Assembly (NCBI GenBank): GCA_036583965.1
Contig: JAZBQD010000019.1
Span: 21,517,085 to 21,581,084, forward strand
DNA length: 64,000 bases
Direction: 5' to 3'
Source: Prunella strophiata
Taxonomy: Eukaryota; Chordata; Aves; Passeriformes; Prunellidae
The first letter of the stretch is position 1. Every line of letters begins with the position of its first letter. Both the position numbers and the translations under genes were made by a program. A model generated the notes under the pieces. It was not told where the DNA came from. It saw nothing but the letters and a program-made list of their open reading frames with translations, and made no database searches. This document shows, one piece after another, positions 1 through 12,500 of the stretch.

Positions 1-313
1 ATAGAATCCAGTAGTAGCTAAAAGCAGATTACTGCAGCCTCTATTTATCCTTCTGCCGCATTCCTCCTTTCTAGCCTTTGAACAGGAAAAATAATACATA
101 CAAGTAATTGGTTTTTTCTAGTTTAACCATTCTTCACACCACCTGATCAGATCAGTAACACCACTCACCAGACTGTCTTATTTACAGATATTATTTAATT
201 ATTTAAATACATTAGAAACCGTGTACATTACATTCTTCAGTGCATGAAGCGTCTTCCAAGCACCACCAACAGTGATACTGATATGTGGAAGCTGTGAGAG
301 CCATATCATAGCC

Positions 314-367
314 TGCATTTATATTCCAAATTGCATTTATATTACAAACTGCATTTATATTACAAAC
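314..367 (+). repeat. 18-bp tandem repeat, three copies
   Basis: Three head-to-tail copies of an 18-base unit (tgcatttatattacaaac) occupy 314-331, 332-349 and 350-367. The second and third are identical; the first differs at two bases. This is a recent local slippage expansion in A/T-rich DNA. Confidence 0.9.
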
Positions 368-812
368 TGTAAAGTAAGAACATATAAGTCATATTAATGT
401 CATAATGAAATGACTGAACTGATTGCATTGATTAAATCTTGGAAAAAGAATATGATTTCTAACCTCAAGGAAATTATAGGAAAAATTTTTCAGAAGAAAA
501 CGAATTTTTGCTGTTGGAAAAAAAAATTGTCTGTAAAATCATAGAATGATGTTATAACGGGTAAAATTAAGTGCTGAGCTAGAGTCCTACAGTAAAAAGA
601 GTAGTCTCTTAAATGCTTACTAACCGTTCTGGGGAATGTTATATTTTTCAGAAATAGTGTCATTTATTGTTTCCTCAGGCTCCTCATGCTCACTTACTAT
701 ATCTACATAAGTTCTAACTTGGAAGTAGAGAGGAATCAGCATTACAACATCAGAAACAGTGTGGGGAAGAATCAATGCAAGACAATTCCCATCCTGTTTA
801 AAGAGATGCAAA

Positions 813-855
813 GAGTCCACAGCAAAGGAGTTAGCCCAGGAGTCCACAGCAAAGG
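813..855 (+). repeat. Short direct duplication (15 bp, 28-bp spacing)
   Basis: The 15-mer agtccacagcaaagg is present at 813-827 and again at 841-855. It is a small local duplication without recognisable function. Confidence 0.8.
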
Positions 856-2168
856 TGAGATGCACTCAACAGCCAGTGTTCTTTCAATGCCAAACTCAAA
901 TTTTGCAGGTAGTGTAGCAGCTCTAATTTTATGCAAAAAGCTCTTTCACCTCACCAGTAAGAGCAAAGGAAGCATTAATGTTCCACCAGAGAACATCAAG
1001 TGCCTAGCATGAATCATGCCCTCTACTCTCTTATCTGCTACTTTACCCATTACCCTTCAAGTCTAAAGCAGAATGCTTGTTAAAAGGTCCTCAAATTTAA
1101 GCCCAGAAGAGATCAAGGAGACTTGGCAATACAATGAATGTTCAGGGATTTTTGTCAAACCTGACTAATCTATTATTTCCCTGTGCAGCTAAGCTCTTAA
1201 TGAAAACAAGAGGAAGAACTGCTTTATCTGAAGATACTGCACGAGAGCTCTGGAACTGCATGTTCCACCTCTGCTTTTGTCTGCCTGTGTCCTTGGATGA
1301 TGCTCTTTGGGCTGGCTCCAGCACAGAGGAGGCTCTGACCTGTGGGACTGCAAACCATGCCTAAGAGGTCCAGAACTAGCCCTGCAGAGTGACTTCTTTC
1401 ACCTGATGAATTTGATCCACTGCACAGCAAAGACTGAGCGCAAAGGGGAGGAAGAGGCATGGGAGTGCCTGAATCTTTAGCCCAAATAAAGAAGAAATTT
1501 TCCCTAGGTTCCTGTTCCTCAAAATAGTTGACACATACTAAATGTATAAAGCAGTGTCCATATATCACTGTCACATAACAGTGGCAGAGCTAGTAGCCTG
1601 CTAGAAGCACAACTGCCCTATATTTTTGAAGTATGAGTATGCACCTATTAAATATACAGTTAGGCATCTTATAATCTAAATAAATAAATATTCACCCAAA
1701 TGAAAAGGTGTTTTGCTTGTCAGTGCTGGGAATCTCCTTTTCACTCAACAGTATATTGCAGTCATCTGACAAAATCTCTTCTAAGAGGAAAAAAACCTCT
1801 CAGAAAATCAGTTATACCACACAAAATATTCTAATTAGTCCACATATTGAGCACAGATTTTTTTTAAACTAGTTTTGCCAATTATATGATCCACAGGTTC
1901 CCTACTCACTCTCTAAGTCACATATTGTCTTTTCTGAAGAGAAAAGCAAGAAAACAGAAATGTCTGAACTCCTCCAATAATGCACACAAAATAGCTGAAA
2001 AACACAGCCATAAAAACCTTTTTGCTAAAATGTTTTGATGACAAAAGTATTAATACTACAATAATGAAAATGAATAAGTGATATGTCTACAAAAGATTAT
2101 AGCATGTCTGGCAACACCATTTCTTTAAATTGCTCATTAAAATTGATCTAAATGACAAAGTAGAGGCG

Positions 2169-2281
2169 TAGAAGTCAGAACCCCAGCTTTTTATCCTCAA
2201 CTCTGTCACTGATTCACTGTGCAACCTGAGGCACTTAATTAACCTTGGCTGTCTCCATCTGTACTATAAAGATAAAAACAC
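2169..2281 (+). repeat. MIR-type SINE remnant
   Basis: The order of motifs follows the tRNA-derived MIR core. An 'agtcagaaccccagc' stretch is followed by 'ctctgtcactgattcactgtg', then a degenerate version of the 'gacctTGGgcaagtcacTTAAcct' core. It ends with 'gtctccatctgtactataaagataaa', which corresponds to the MIR 'cctcatctgtaaaatggggataa' tail. MIR was active before the radiation of mammals and birds, so this copy is old and diverged. It is inactive, although MIR fossils are sometimes reused as enhancers. Confidence 0.72.
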
Positions 2282-5200
2282 AGGTTAAGTCCTTCAGACC
2301 TATGGGAAAAGAACACTCCATGTGTTTAATAAAACTCTGAAAACCAGGAAATGTTCCACATCTGTGAGGAGACACCCTCTACCAACCCAGTGTATATACA
2401 GTGTAAAAAGTGTCCTGAGAATACTCTTCTCCATATATTTTCCATTGTTTGCTAAATACAAACTATACTGGTATCAGTGTGCTGATGTTGCATTCTCTGT
2501 CAAAGAAATTATAAACTCCAGGTATTGGCCTGACCATGGCACTATGTACTTAGAGTTGTGTTTGTTCTTTATGTTCTGATGAGCTGACCATAGGGACTAA
2601 AAAAACAATTCTGTGACAATGTCTTCCTTAACCCAAAATGAAGTTTAAAAATTTTAGCTTACACGCCTGAAAAAAACATTTCTTTAAAAAAATCTACAGC
2701 TCCATTTTAAAATGAAACCGTGAAACATGTTTATTTTGAAATGAATGATGCTGAATAAATCAATTTTTAAAATAATTTGCCTGAAAGAATTTGATATAGT
2801 CATATAAATTAACAATTTGTTTTGGTTGAACAAAGTATACTTTCTCTTTTCATTTCTATGAACAATTTTGCTATTCTCACTCCTAGTTCCAAAAGGTAGA
2901 GAAAAAGCAAAGTATTGCTTACAAATTTTGTCAAGAGGTATGATGATGATTTTCTGAGCATAAGACCTCCTCTAGATTCCTCAGTGCTAAACATGAGCGA
3001 GGGCAATTCCCACTGCTGCTGTATTTACTTTTTCTTATGTTTTTATTTCACTCTGCAATTTTTACAGTTTTCTTTTTCCTGCTGCATCACTCTAAAACAT
3101 AAGGACATCAGTCACTGAACACATCACCCAGTAGAAATGTTTCCTCACAGGCTGAATGTTCACAGTACCATGACCATAAAGTTCCAGGTCTAACATATTC
3201 ACCAGCCCTACTCTCACAGAGGTGTCTCTACTGCCCATCTATTCCTCTGCGTAGAGCACACATGACAGTACAGGTAAGAGTGTGGAAGCATACAGTTGAG
3301 GTCTTAATTCACCAGCTTTTCATCTATGTGTTATTGACCAAAACTGCTCTTTCTGTACACAGACCAAGCAACAACAACCAAAGAAACCAAAAAAAAAAAA
3401 AACCCAAAAAAAAAACCACTGAAGAACTGAAGCAACTTGCAGGCCAACAAGCAACACTATATTCACTCCCTAAGAGAGATTTACTGTTCTTTAGCAACTA
3501 TCTGTATCCCAGCTGCAATTCCCAATTTCACACTACCTTTACTCTTCAAGACTATTAAAAAACAGAAGTCAAACATCAAATATTAATCTGGATTCTAAGC
3601 ATTTAGACCTGTTTATTACTGGCTGCAGATTCAAGAGCACTAACATTCAGCTATTATAACAGTGTGTACTTGGCATTTTTGTTCCTTTCCACACTGAAGA
3701 CAAGGTTTCTCCACAATTTTCTGACCTGAGTAAAAAGTCATACCATTAGAGAGAAGAACATTAGATAACTATCACAGTCTTCCCTACATGTGTGGTATGA
3801 TTAGTCCTGCTTGGGAGAAAAGAACTTGAAGGCTGTCGGAGGGAGTCTTCCAAGACTGACGCAGGAATGAACAAAATGATTTACACCAGCACTGAGAGGA
3901 AGTTGAAAGGACATTCGGAGCAAAAGCACATGTAAGGAGCCCGACAGGAGGGAAAATTCCTGCTTCTGTTGAACAGCAGTGTTTTAGAGAACTGCTGGAA
4001 GCTCACAAAGAAAGGGGCAGAAGGGAGAGAGGCAGCAGGGGCAGAGGTGAGCGTGTGCTGCTGCGTGCCCGTGGGTCTGTTCTGGCAGCAGCCTTCCAGC
4101 AAGCGTCGCGCTTGCTGCTGAGCAGGGAGCCCCTTGGGCATCCTTCCAGCGGGAAGTGGGAGTAGAAAAATAGTTACTGCTAATCACTGTAATAACACAA
4201 TAATGATCCACAAAATTATCCTTTTCAGTACCAGTGAGCGGTACTGAAAGCCATGCCCATGGGAAAGGGGAAATGCAAAGGAAGGTGAAAAGCAAAAGTG
4301 CAGTGGAAGCGAGATGAGAGCGGGGCAGAGCAGCGCCAGTGGTTTCACAGACTGCGGTAATGTCAGCTTCCCACGGCTTCTGTGCTGCTGGAGTGGGTAC
4401 ATGTGGAACCCCAGTACTGCCAGGATAGCAAAACACACTGCCAAACACTACTGCTGCCCCTCATTTATGCTCGTTGTGAGACATCATTAGGACCATTTAT
4501 GGAAGTAGCAGTATCCAAACCCAATTTGAGGCAGAACGATTCTTCTCAAACAAAGCCACAGGCAAGAGGCTGTTACAAGCTGGCAGAGCAGCTTTGACCA
4601 GTAATTATTTAGGGGTAAAAATGTGTGCATTTGTATGCAACGAAAAACATGCTAGGCTTCTGCTATGTGGATACAGCAGCAAGTTCCATGTGTGTTTACC
4701 AGGGCAATGGACACATATGCAGCATAGGAAGGACAGTTGCCTACACAGCATATTTCTGTGGGAAGGCAAAGTACAGCTGAACAGAAACAGGTAGACATGA
4801 AGAGGAGGTGTGCCCTTTGTTACAGCATGAAAGGAAGCGACCTTAGTGTGAAGAGATTTACAAGAGCAAGAAACAGAATCAGGTTGAAGTGGATGCACTT
4901 GCATACATGCAAAATGTGGGATGATTAAAATCCTTATACAACTTACAGTACACATCTGAGGGCAGGAATGAAATGCATCTTCCCCATGTAACTCCAGGGC
5001 ACACACACATGAGGATTTACACACAGAAAAAATGAATGTGTGTCTTGGCCAGGTGTAAGTACTGGAGTGAATACACACAGTCTCAAGGCATAAGCACAGA
5101 TGTCCACGGTGCCCAAGGAATGCAAGTGTGGTGGAAGTGCAAGGAGCTGGCACCGTGCAGGGGGTGAGAGGGAGGGTGTGCCAGTGCTTCTGGCGCATGC

Positions 5201-8200
5201 TCCAGCTTCATCCTGGGCTTTTTTCCTTCCTGATTTAGTTTTTTTTCTGCGGCAGAGCAGACTCCATGTCTACAGGGAAGGTGCTTAATGAGTCAAATCC
5301 AATCTCTTGAATGTCTTATCAGTTGTGGACAGGCCTGTTTCTGACAGCTGACCTTTCTCACTGCACGCTGCTGAAAAACCCATACACCACAAACAATTAA
5401 CACAATGCTGAAAACACAAAGCTGAGGGAAGGGAAGACTCTAGATCACTATAGACAGCACTACATCAGAAGGAAGAGAGTGATGCACATAAAAATGACAA
5501 AAAGCATCCATATAAGGGTTTCATTCCACCTTATTTTGCCACGCACACACTTTATTACAGTCTTTACAGCTTGGCTGTAGCAAAGTTATGTGCAAAAGCA
5601 AGGGTCATGTAAAACAAGAATGAAAAGCGTAGAGAACAAGGAACATTTGTGTGATGCATATGACATTAAGCCCATGCACAAATAAATATATGTCTGAATA
5701 AATACATCCAAAACTGATACAAAGAGGAAAGTTCCTTACTAGAAACTAAAAGCAGAGCAGAGGAGGTGAAGACAAGTATCAGCCTGCCCTCCTATACCTC
5801 TGCTATTATGGGACTAGTTCCTAAGAAAACACACAATAATACATTTACTAAAAACCTAAACTGAATATTGCCTGAATTAGAAACATCAGAAATAACACAA
5901 TTGTCAAATAGTCCCTTCAGTAAAGACAAGGAGGCTCATCCCATGCTGAGTGCAACTCCAGTTCCAGGTAAGCAAGAGGTTGCTTCTTTTGGGAGGCACA
6001 AACACCTAAACATAAAGTGGACTGTCCTAGCCAGTTGTTCAAGGGATTTGTTGCTCAAGAAAGGGTCAGAAAAAAACCTGCATGTTTTGAGCTCTGCTGT
6101 CAGCTCAGCATGAGACTTGGGCAAACCATAAACATTGCATTTTCTGAAATCTTTCTTCACTGCCAGAATTTTCTGCAATAGGTACATGCCACCAACACGC
6201 TTGAAAATCAAGACTCATGTATCTCAGATTTCAGGAGCAGATCCTTGGCACACAGAATTCATATCCTAATTTGAAAGAGTAGACATTTATCTTTTGTGCA
6301 GTAGTCTTCCTCTATGTGAATAAGAGCACAGCCTACCATTATCACATTTTGGTTTTTTACTATTATTTAATGCAATAGCATAACCTCCAAAAGGAACATG
6401 TTCTTTCATCTTAACAACTCCTTACATGTTCAAAATAGGAGCTAGATGACACTGAGGAAAGTTCACAGAAAAAAAGTTTGCCAGAAGCTCCACAGAAGTC
6501 ATCTGGATTCAGCATCTAATTCATCTAGACACCTCTGGAAAACTAAACATGCTTTTGAAGATTTTGCATGCAACCCAGACAAGACTGACATAGGAGTGGG
6601 TTAAAAGGTACAGAAAGTAATTTAAGGTCAGAAGCTCAACAGCAGTGCAAAATGTGTGTCAGTTTAGCATCTCTGGCTGGTAGTGATGCTGATGAACAGA
6701 AAAGGTATTCAGGCATAAGTTAATCACTGGAAGTACATAAGATCTCTTCAAAGCTCAACAAATCAGGAAAATATTTTAAGAATAAATATTTCATTACAGT
6801 AGAGGTTTTTTGTATTCAAGTGAAAAAATTATGCCATGATTGTAATTCTTTCTTAGCTAGTCCCATGTGGTCTTTTCTTATATACATATTATATCCATTT
6901 ATTTCAATGCAATAAAAATTGATGCTTAGTATATACTGTAATTATCTTTAAATACTTATCTGCTCATCTGTTTTCATAAATTTCTGAAATTATCTATGCT
7001 ATTTGGAATAATAGATAACAGCTATCCTATCAGCTCATCCAAAATTAGTAACTTCATATCATCAATGAAATGAATTTCATATCTTGATATGACAGCACCA
7101 AAAATGAGCCCAGCTGCTTTCATTAGCTCAAGCTAGTGGGTAGCACAATCTTATTAAAACCTTGTACACATTATCAAGACTGTATATCAACTAAAAACAA
7201 TTTTAAAAAACAGTCGAACCAATGCTTCTCTTCAGTGCTATAAGCCAAACTGAACTCACTGGCCTTGATAAAAATAAGGAGCAATTTTTATGGCCATCAG
7301 TGAGGGTATACTGCTGGATGTAAGGCAGTGATCATGCTGGTATCCATGTTCATGTTATTTTTCCTAAGCCTGTTGCTAGAAGGTCGGAACTGATGTAATT
7401 CTTACTCTTACAAGCAAAGCCCAACTGCTATAAAAATTACTTTTCAAATCTCTCTGCAGGAGATGTGACACTGCCCTTGTACTACAACTACTGTTGAAAA
7501 ACCTCTGTTTCTTTCAGTTCAGAAAGGTGCTGCCATTATTTTCCTGAAGATGAGTTCACCCTGGAGGGTCTTGACTTTTGTGGTTTTGGGCTTTGGGACT
7601 TGGTTTCTTTTTTAGTAGCAAAGACTTATTCTAATCTAAACACCAGGGGTATTTATATATTTTGTAAATATTTTCCGATTCCTGTTCCACTGAAGTGTTG
7701 TCCCCCTTTTTCCCACACGTTAACAACTCCATTAACCCACTGACACCATAGTCTTGTCATTTTGGAACTGAAAGCTGGTCAGATATTTTGGGAAGTCAGG
7801 ATGGCAGTTTTGGTCATGACCCATAGGGCAAACTGTTGTGTATCCCATGCATGTGGCCAGCATGAAGGATCAGTTGATGCCCTTGCCACATGAAAAACAT
7901 CACTGTGTTTAAAATACAAGAGAATTCTGAAAGTGGACTCTGCCACTTTGTAACCTCAAGACTCTCCAGATTAATTGTCTCTTGACAGATTAATTGTCTC
8001 AAATGTGAGACAACAAACAAAAATAAGTGTTGGTGGTTTTTTTTCCCTGTAACTTCTATGTCTACCACTACTTTGCAGAATCACAGAGAAGCTGAAATAT
8101 TTTTTCATGCTGCCTCAAGAGACAGAATTTTGTCAAAACAAGTTCTACCCATACCTTCATAATGCCATGATCTATTATGGGGCTGCTGAAAAGGGACTGT

Positions 8201-9051
8201 TGGCAAAATTTGGCCTTCACATTGTAATTTTAAGAGCTTTTCTGTTAAAGCATGTGTCAGAACAAGGTATAACATTTTCTCACAACTCTGTTGGCTCTGC
8301 AGAACTAAAAAAATAAGAGGGATTAAATCATACAACAATAAATTAATTCATATAGTTGACCTACCTAGATATACATGTATATGCAGTTTTATCATTACAC
8401 ACAGATAAATGACACAAAGAAGTAAAGAAACTTCACTAAATACTTTTTTCCCAATTTTACGCATTTTTTTTTCTTGCTTGCCCCTATACATCAATCCCAC
8501 AAAGGGACTGAACAAAAGAGAACTGTATAAGTTAACTAGTCTGGGAAGACAAAGGAGGAAGAGAACTCACTGTATTTAGTACATACCAGTAGTGAAAGCT
8601 TTTTACAATTACCTGACAATTTGCAGCATTAAGCTTTACCATCTACAGCCCACAGAGCATCACAATTTTTCCTGCTGTTGCCTTTACACTTTCTTGGAGC
8701 ACCCCACTTCCCTGTTTCTTTATCCTTACAGATGAGCAGATTTTGAACTTCTGTGATCTATGGCTTGACCACACCATGATGTATAAATCATAAAACATAG
8801 CTGTATCCTCCTCACCTGGGAATATCTTATTGAATGGCCTTCACAATGAATGCTAGTTAAAACAAGTTCTCAAGCTGCAGAGATAGCAGCAGACAAATGT
8901 CAGTGCTGACCTCAGTATCTCATAGCATCCAGTAAAACAAGATTGTTGGGCCCAAAGATTCTGTTTCTCAGTGAGGGTAAATTAAGAACTCATTTTCAAG
9001 CTCATACAAGAACTGCAGCAACTCCACAAAGTTCCTTTAGTTGTGGGTGGT
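2282..9051. other. Non-coding, no gene seen
   Basis: Mostly single-copy sequence. The longest open frame of the window (minus, 4605-5198, 197 codons) lies here. Its translation is rich in Cys, His, Ser and Leu, has no recognisable domain or signal peptide, and overlaps CA-rich DNA. I treat it as chance. A 14-base A-run sits at 3389-3402. A 16-base imperfect palindrome (tcatatc / gatatga) lies at 7077-7092, and a small duplication of agattaattgtctc at about 7968-7999. Confidence 0.65.
4040..4150. promoter_or_regulatory. Small CpG-retaining patch with hairpin
   Basis: Six CpGs occur between 4051 and 4110 in an otherwise CpG-poor neighbourhood. They include a perfect inverted repeat with 9-base arms (cagcaagcg / cgcttgctg) and a TCG loop at 4097-4117. 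Retained CpGs suggest a region unmethylated in the germ line, for example a small regulatory element. It is too short to be a CpG-island promoter. A chance GC-rich patch is possible. Confidence 0.25.
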
Positions 9052-9080
9052 TTATATATATATATATATATGTATATATG
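9052..9080. repeat. TA dinucleotide microsatellite
   Basis: An almost uninterrupted run of TA with one or two TG interruptions (tatatg, tatatatg) makes a short, probably length-polymorphic microsatellite. Confidence 0.9.
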
Positions 9081-10902
9081 TGCTAAAATTGCTTCATCTG
9101 GCAGAACTGAGGCTGTTCAGCCCCAAAAGACAGAAATTATCCTTGACAGAAACTGTAATTTCCCACCAGCTACAATTTCTGGTAGTCATGCAAGCACCAG
9201 TCAGAACAGGCTGTGGTCAGCCCTGCTGATCCTCCAAGTGGTTACAGCCCTGCAGGCTTATGAACCTCCAGACTCCACCTGTGCCTGCTTTTTCACCTCT
9301 ATAAAACAGAGCTCTGTCTACTGGCTGTAACAATAACTCTTTCCAAAGCAGAATATACCTTGTATGTACAGCTCTGCATCAACATTCCATAACCACTGAG
9401 GACTGAAACACAGTTGGGAAATGACCTTTCTTAGCTGCAAGGGGAGTTTTAAAGGGGCAGAAAGACATTGCAGCAATGGGAAACTTGGCTCCTGTGCTTC
9501 AAGGAGTAACCCTGACTGAGAGGCAGGGCACCTGTGTGTCTCTGTGCACTAGGCAGGCATGTGGAATACATCACATCAACTCCCTTCATGGCAGCTGCCC
9601 ACATGCATCACCTTACCCTTCAGTAAACACAAGGCAGCTCATGCCTCAATGTGAATACACTAGCTTGCTTTCCCTTAGAATTAAAAGAGTACATGTGTTT
9701 CTTTTTAATGGGCAAATTCAGTCTAGCTTGCTTCTGAGTGATTTGTTATTATGGTAATAATCTAAGCCAGCTATCTCCCTCCCAGCAGCACCCACCTGGT
9801 ATTATTTTAAATTCCTTCTGCATGTAGGTTTTTCACTGAACTCTTCTCAGACTTTTCCAAAGTTTCCTGAACAGTGCTGGAGACAAATGCATGATTTCCT
9901 GGGTTGAACTTCAAATGTCAATGGCTCCAGCCCTCCTTCACCTCCCTGGTTGCATCTACTATGAATCACTAACTCATAAACACAATCCATAACCTGTAAC
10001 ATCTGAGTTTATCAGTTATTTTCCCACTCCTGCATCTGCCTGCCTGAGGTGTTAGGCTTCCATTGGGATCGACATACACCTCTGATAAAGGAATGTTTGC
10101 TTGCTAACTGCTTCATATTGATGTGTTTACACTGAACACTAGCATAGAGGGAGAGGGAATAACAGATTAGGGACCAGTTCAAGTTATTTTTATAACACTT
10201 ATAATATGCATGTGGTTACAAACAGATTTCATGGCTTTATTTCAGTGGGAAAAAATTACAATGAGAAGATTTTTAATTTTTTTACCAACTGGCATCATAC
10301 CATAGCAATCAGCTTTAAAGGCAGATACATTGGAAATAACTCATACTTGATGTTCCTGCTTGCTTCTAAAAAAGTAAAATGCCCTTACAGAGTGATGAAT
10401 AAAAGCTCAGATTATAAAAGCAACAGATCACCACAAGAAAATATGTCCAGCTAGTATTAGAGCATCAACCTCATTGCAGATTTTGCCAGCCAATTTGTTA
10501 GATCTTACTAACAGTCTCCTAGAGGTCTCCAACTTTGCCTTCTGCTGACTAGTGTTTCTGTGGCCCACTCAGTGCACTGGGTAGCTTACTTTGAAGCAGT
10601 CACATGGCTGTGTGGAAGCACATCACTGGATGGCCAAGCTATAAATGGCACATAAGTGATAAACACGTATCACAAAACAATCAGTGTAACCCAGCCACTG
10701 ATTGTCTTAGCAGAAGCCAGCAACTGCATGAACTATTGATATTAAATTCCTCTCCAGAGCAACTTTTTGAGCCAGACGAAGCTCTGATGTACACCCATTA
10801 GCCATCTGTATGGCATTTCAATCAAAGATGGCTCTCTTAGCTTCAGACTCATCTCCAGAGCCTGTTTTCTGTTTAGGCTGCTAATAACAGATAGGGAGCA
10901 TG
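9081..10902. other. Non-coding, no gene seen
   Basis: Single-copy sequence between the TA microsatellite and the 25-base A-run. Nothing is recognised. Confidence 0.65.
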
Positions 10903-10927
10903 AAAAAAAAAAAAAAAAAAAAAAAAA
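10903..10927 (+). repeat. Poly-A tract (25)
   Basis: An uninterrupted run of 25 A. No AATAAA signal, target duplication or recognisable retrocopy lies upstream, so it is more likely a slippage-prone homopolymer than a retroposon tail. Confidence 0.9.
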
Positions 10928-11039
10928 GTGAAAGGGACAGAAGAGCCTTTAGTGATGGAAGACATTTTAAAAGCCAGAACTGAGCTTGCCTTATCCTCCT
11001 AAATATAAAGCCAGAGGAAGAGCTCCCTGTAGAAGTCAG

Positions 11040-11400
11040 AGTCTCTGTTGTTTCACACGTGGGTACACGACTTCATGTGTGCAAACACACACACACAGCA
11101 GGAGCCTCCCCTCTGTGCTGGGCCACACAGAGCAGCTCTCACTAACCTGACACTCCTGTCACACTGCACCTGGGCACACAGCGTGTTCAGCAGGGCAGGC
11201 AGCCACACACGAGGGGTCCTGCATGCACAGGTACAGTCCCTACAAACACATGCAAGGCTGGGTTTGCACCTGTGCATGTGGCTGTCTGCACATGCAGGTT
11301 CGTGCACCAGGGCACACACGTGCACTGCTTGCACAAGTGCTTTGGGACGTGCATGTGCACACAGTGCCCATGGGTTTGCATGGGCTGGGCAGGGTTCCCT
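11040..11400. repeat. CA/TGCA-rich cryptic simple repeat
   Basis: A short (AC)n run at about 11084-11097 leads into about 300 bp dominated by variations of gtgcac, acatgca and cacacg. These are scrambled rather than strictly tandem. The block is GC-richer than its flanks. The bias keeps several frames open on both strands (plus 11048-11536, minus 11053-11496), giving Cys/His/Ala-rich translations that look like compositional artefacts. It is probably a decayed microsatellite or minisatellite. Confidence 0.6.
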
Positions 11401-11404
11401 TCTC

Positions 11405-11640
11405 CCTCTCTCTCTTTTCTTCACTGAATGGGAAAAGGCTGTCAGCAATTTCCTTCTGTCAGCAGCTGGGAGACACTTTTCTGCAGTTAGCTGCAATTTG
11501 TTTCAATTATGTGTATTAATCACAGCCTGCTCCTGATGGGATTCTTCATAAATGACAAATTTTTAAAAATCAGAGCTTTTCTTTTTAACAAGCTGATTCC
11601 TCTCTCATGATGGCACTTAATGATTGCAGATTTGTTGAGA
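11405..11640. promoter_or_regulatory. Candidate conserved non-coding element
   Basis: Next to the CA-rich repeat, this block is complex single-copy sequence with homeodomain-type cores ('caattatgtgtattaatcac' near 11502-11522) and 'cttaatgattgcag' near 11617-11630. Dense paired ATTA motifs in non-repetitive DNA are typical of vertebrate developmental enhancers. I have no alignment, so conservation is an inference from texture only. Confidence 0.28.
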
Positions 11641-12139
11641 GAGTGGGGGGAAAAAGAAAGAAAATAAAACAGGAAAAAAAAATCTCTTAAGACACTTCCA
11701 TGTTTGCTTATTTCATTAATAAGCACCATGGCTCAAGAAGCTGGCAGGGCATGCAATTGAAATGGGGGTCAGTTCACTGTCATTTCAACTGTGGAGAGAA
11801 AGAGCTCTGAATAGCCTTTGTACATAAAAATCTCCTAGTTCAGGGAAGTGGTGGAATTACATCAATTAAGGATTTTTGGGCTCTAACTTGCTTTCTTTGA
11901 AACCTAAAGCAGAAATCACCTTGCTACTGTTTCAGTATCTTACAGCAGGCATTAATTTTAAAGACACTGGGAAAAGTAGCAAAAAACTGGGAAACCCATA
12001 GCTGCTTAAGGGCTGCTCCCAAAGTCTACTGGAACATAACCAAAGTATCAGTGAGGATGACTGTTACACATTGTCTCAAAGCTTCTTATTTAATCTGTAA
12101 GTCCTAAGAGGACTTCTGAGGAGCATGCTCTACATTTGC

Positions 12140-12185
12140 AGTAGTAAAATAAGTAAATAAAGAAGTAAATAGAAGTAAATAAAAT
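12140..12185 (+). repeat. AAGTAAAT-type short tandem repeat
   Basis: Several imperfect repeats of aagtaaat and aataaag occur in tandem between about 12145 and 12183. This is a simple A-rich repeat with no further signal. Confidence 0.7.
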
Positions 12186-12404
12186 CAGGCACTTAGGATG
12201 TATGCTGATATTTTGGAAATATTCTGCTTAAATAAGTTCCTCTGCAGAGACATGAGGACATTCCAGGATATAAGCCAAAAGGATCTTTCCTTCTTTCTCA
12301 TTATCTGCTTTCCCCTAGCAGTTATTATCTTACCTGCTATTGCATTAAAGATTCCCCCCACCCTGATTTATCACAAATCACAGTGAGAGCTGACGAACTT
12401 GGAA

Positions 12405-12500
12405 AACTTAGGAGTCATTGTACAGATTTTACCCAGAGGTGTAGATATTTCTGGGAAACTGCTAGGATTCAAGCCATAGGCACTTACTCCACAGCCCTGG
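12405..12500 (-). repeat. MIR-type SINE remnant, minus strand
   Basis: The clearest match is the run near 12471-12497 ('gctaggattcaagccatagg' followed by 'cacttactccacagccc'). It parallels the reverse complement of the MIR 5' half, where 'gctgggattcgaacccagg' is followed by 'tctgactccagagcc'. The left part, including 'tgtacagattttaccc', is much more diverged. No promoter boxes remain intact. Confidence 0.45.

Larger units (their letters stand above)
1..2168. other. Non-coding, no gene seen
   Basis: A/T-rich single-copy sequence with the 18-bp tandem repeat and the 15-bp duplication. Small open frames at 620-1012 and 1134-1574 overlap on both strands and show no domains. Confidence 0.7.

Noticed and set aside
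4605..5198. 197-codon minus-strand open frame, the longest in the window
   Set aside because: No recognisable domain, Cys/His/Ser-rich translation in CA-rich DNA, no splice or promoter context, and a frame of this length is expected by chance about once in 64 kb of A/T-leaning sequence.
7077..7092. 16-base palindrome tcatatc-tt-gatatga
   Set aside because: A/T-rich inverted repeats of this size are common by chance.
11048..11536. Overlapping plus (162 codons) and minus (147 codons) open frames
   Set aside because: Both are kept open by the CA/GCAC repeat composition and have low-complexity translations.
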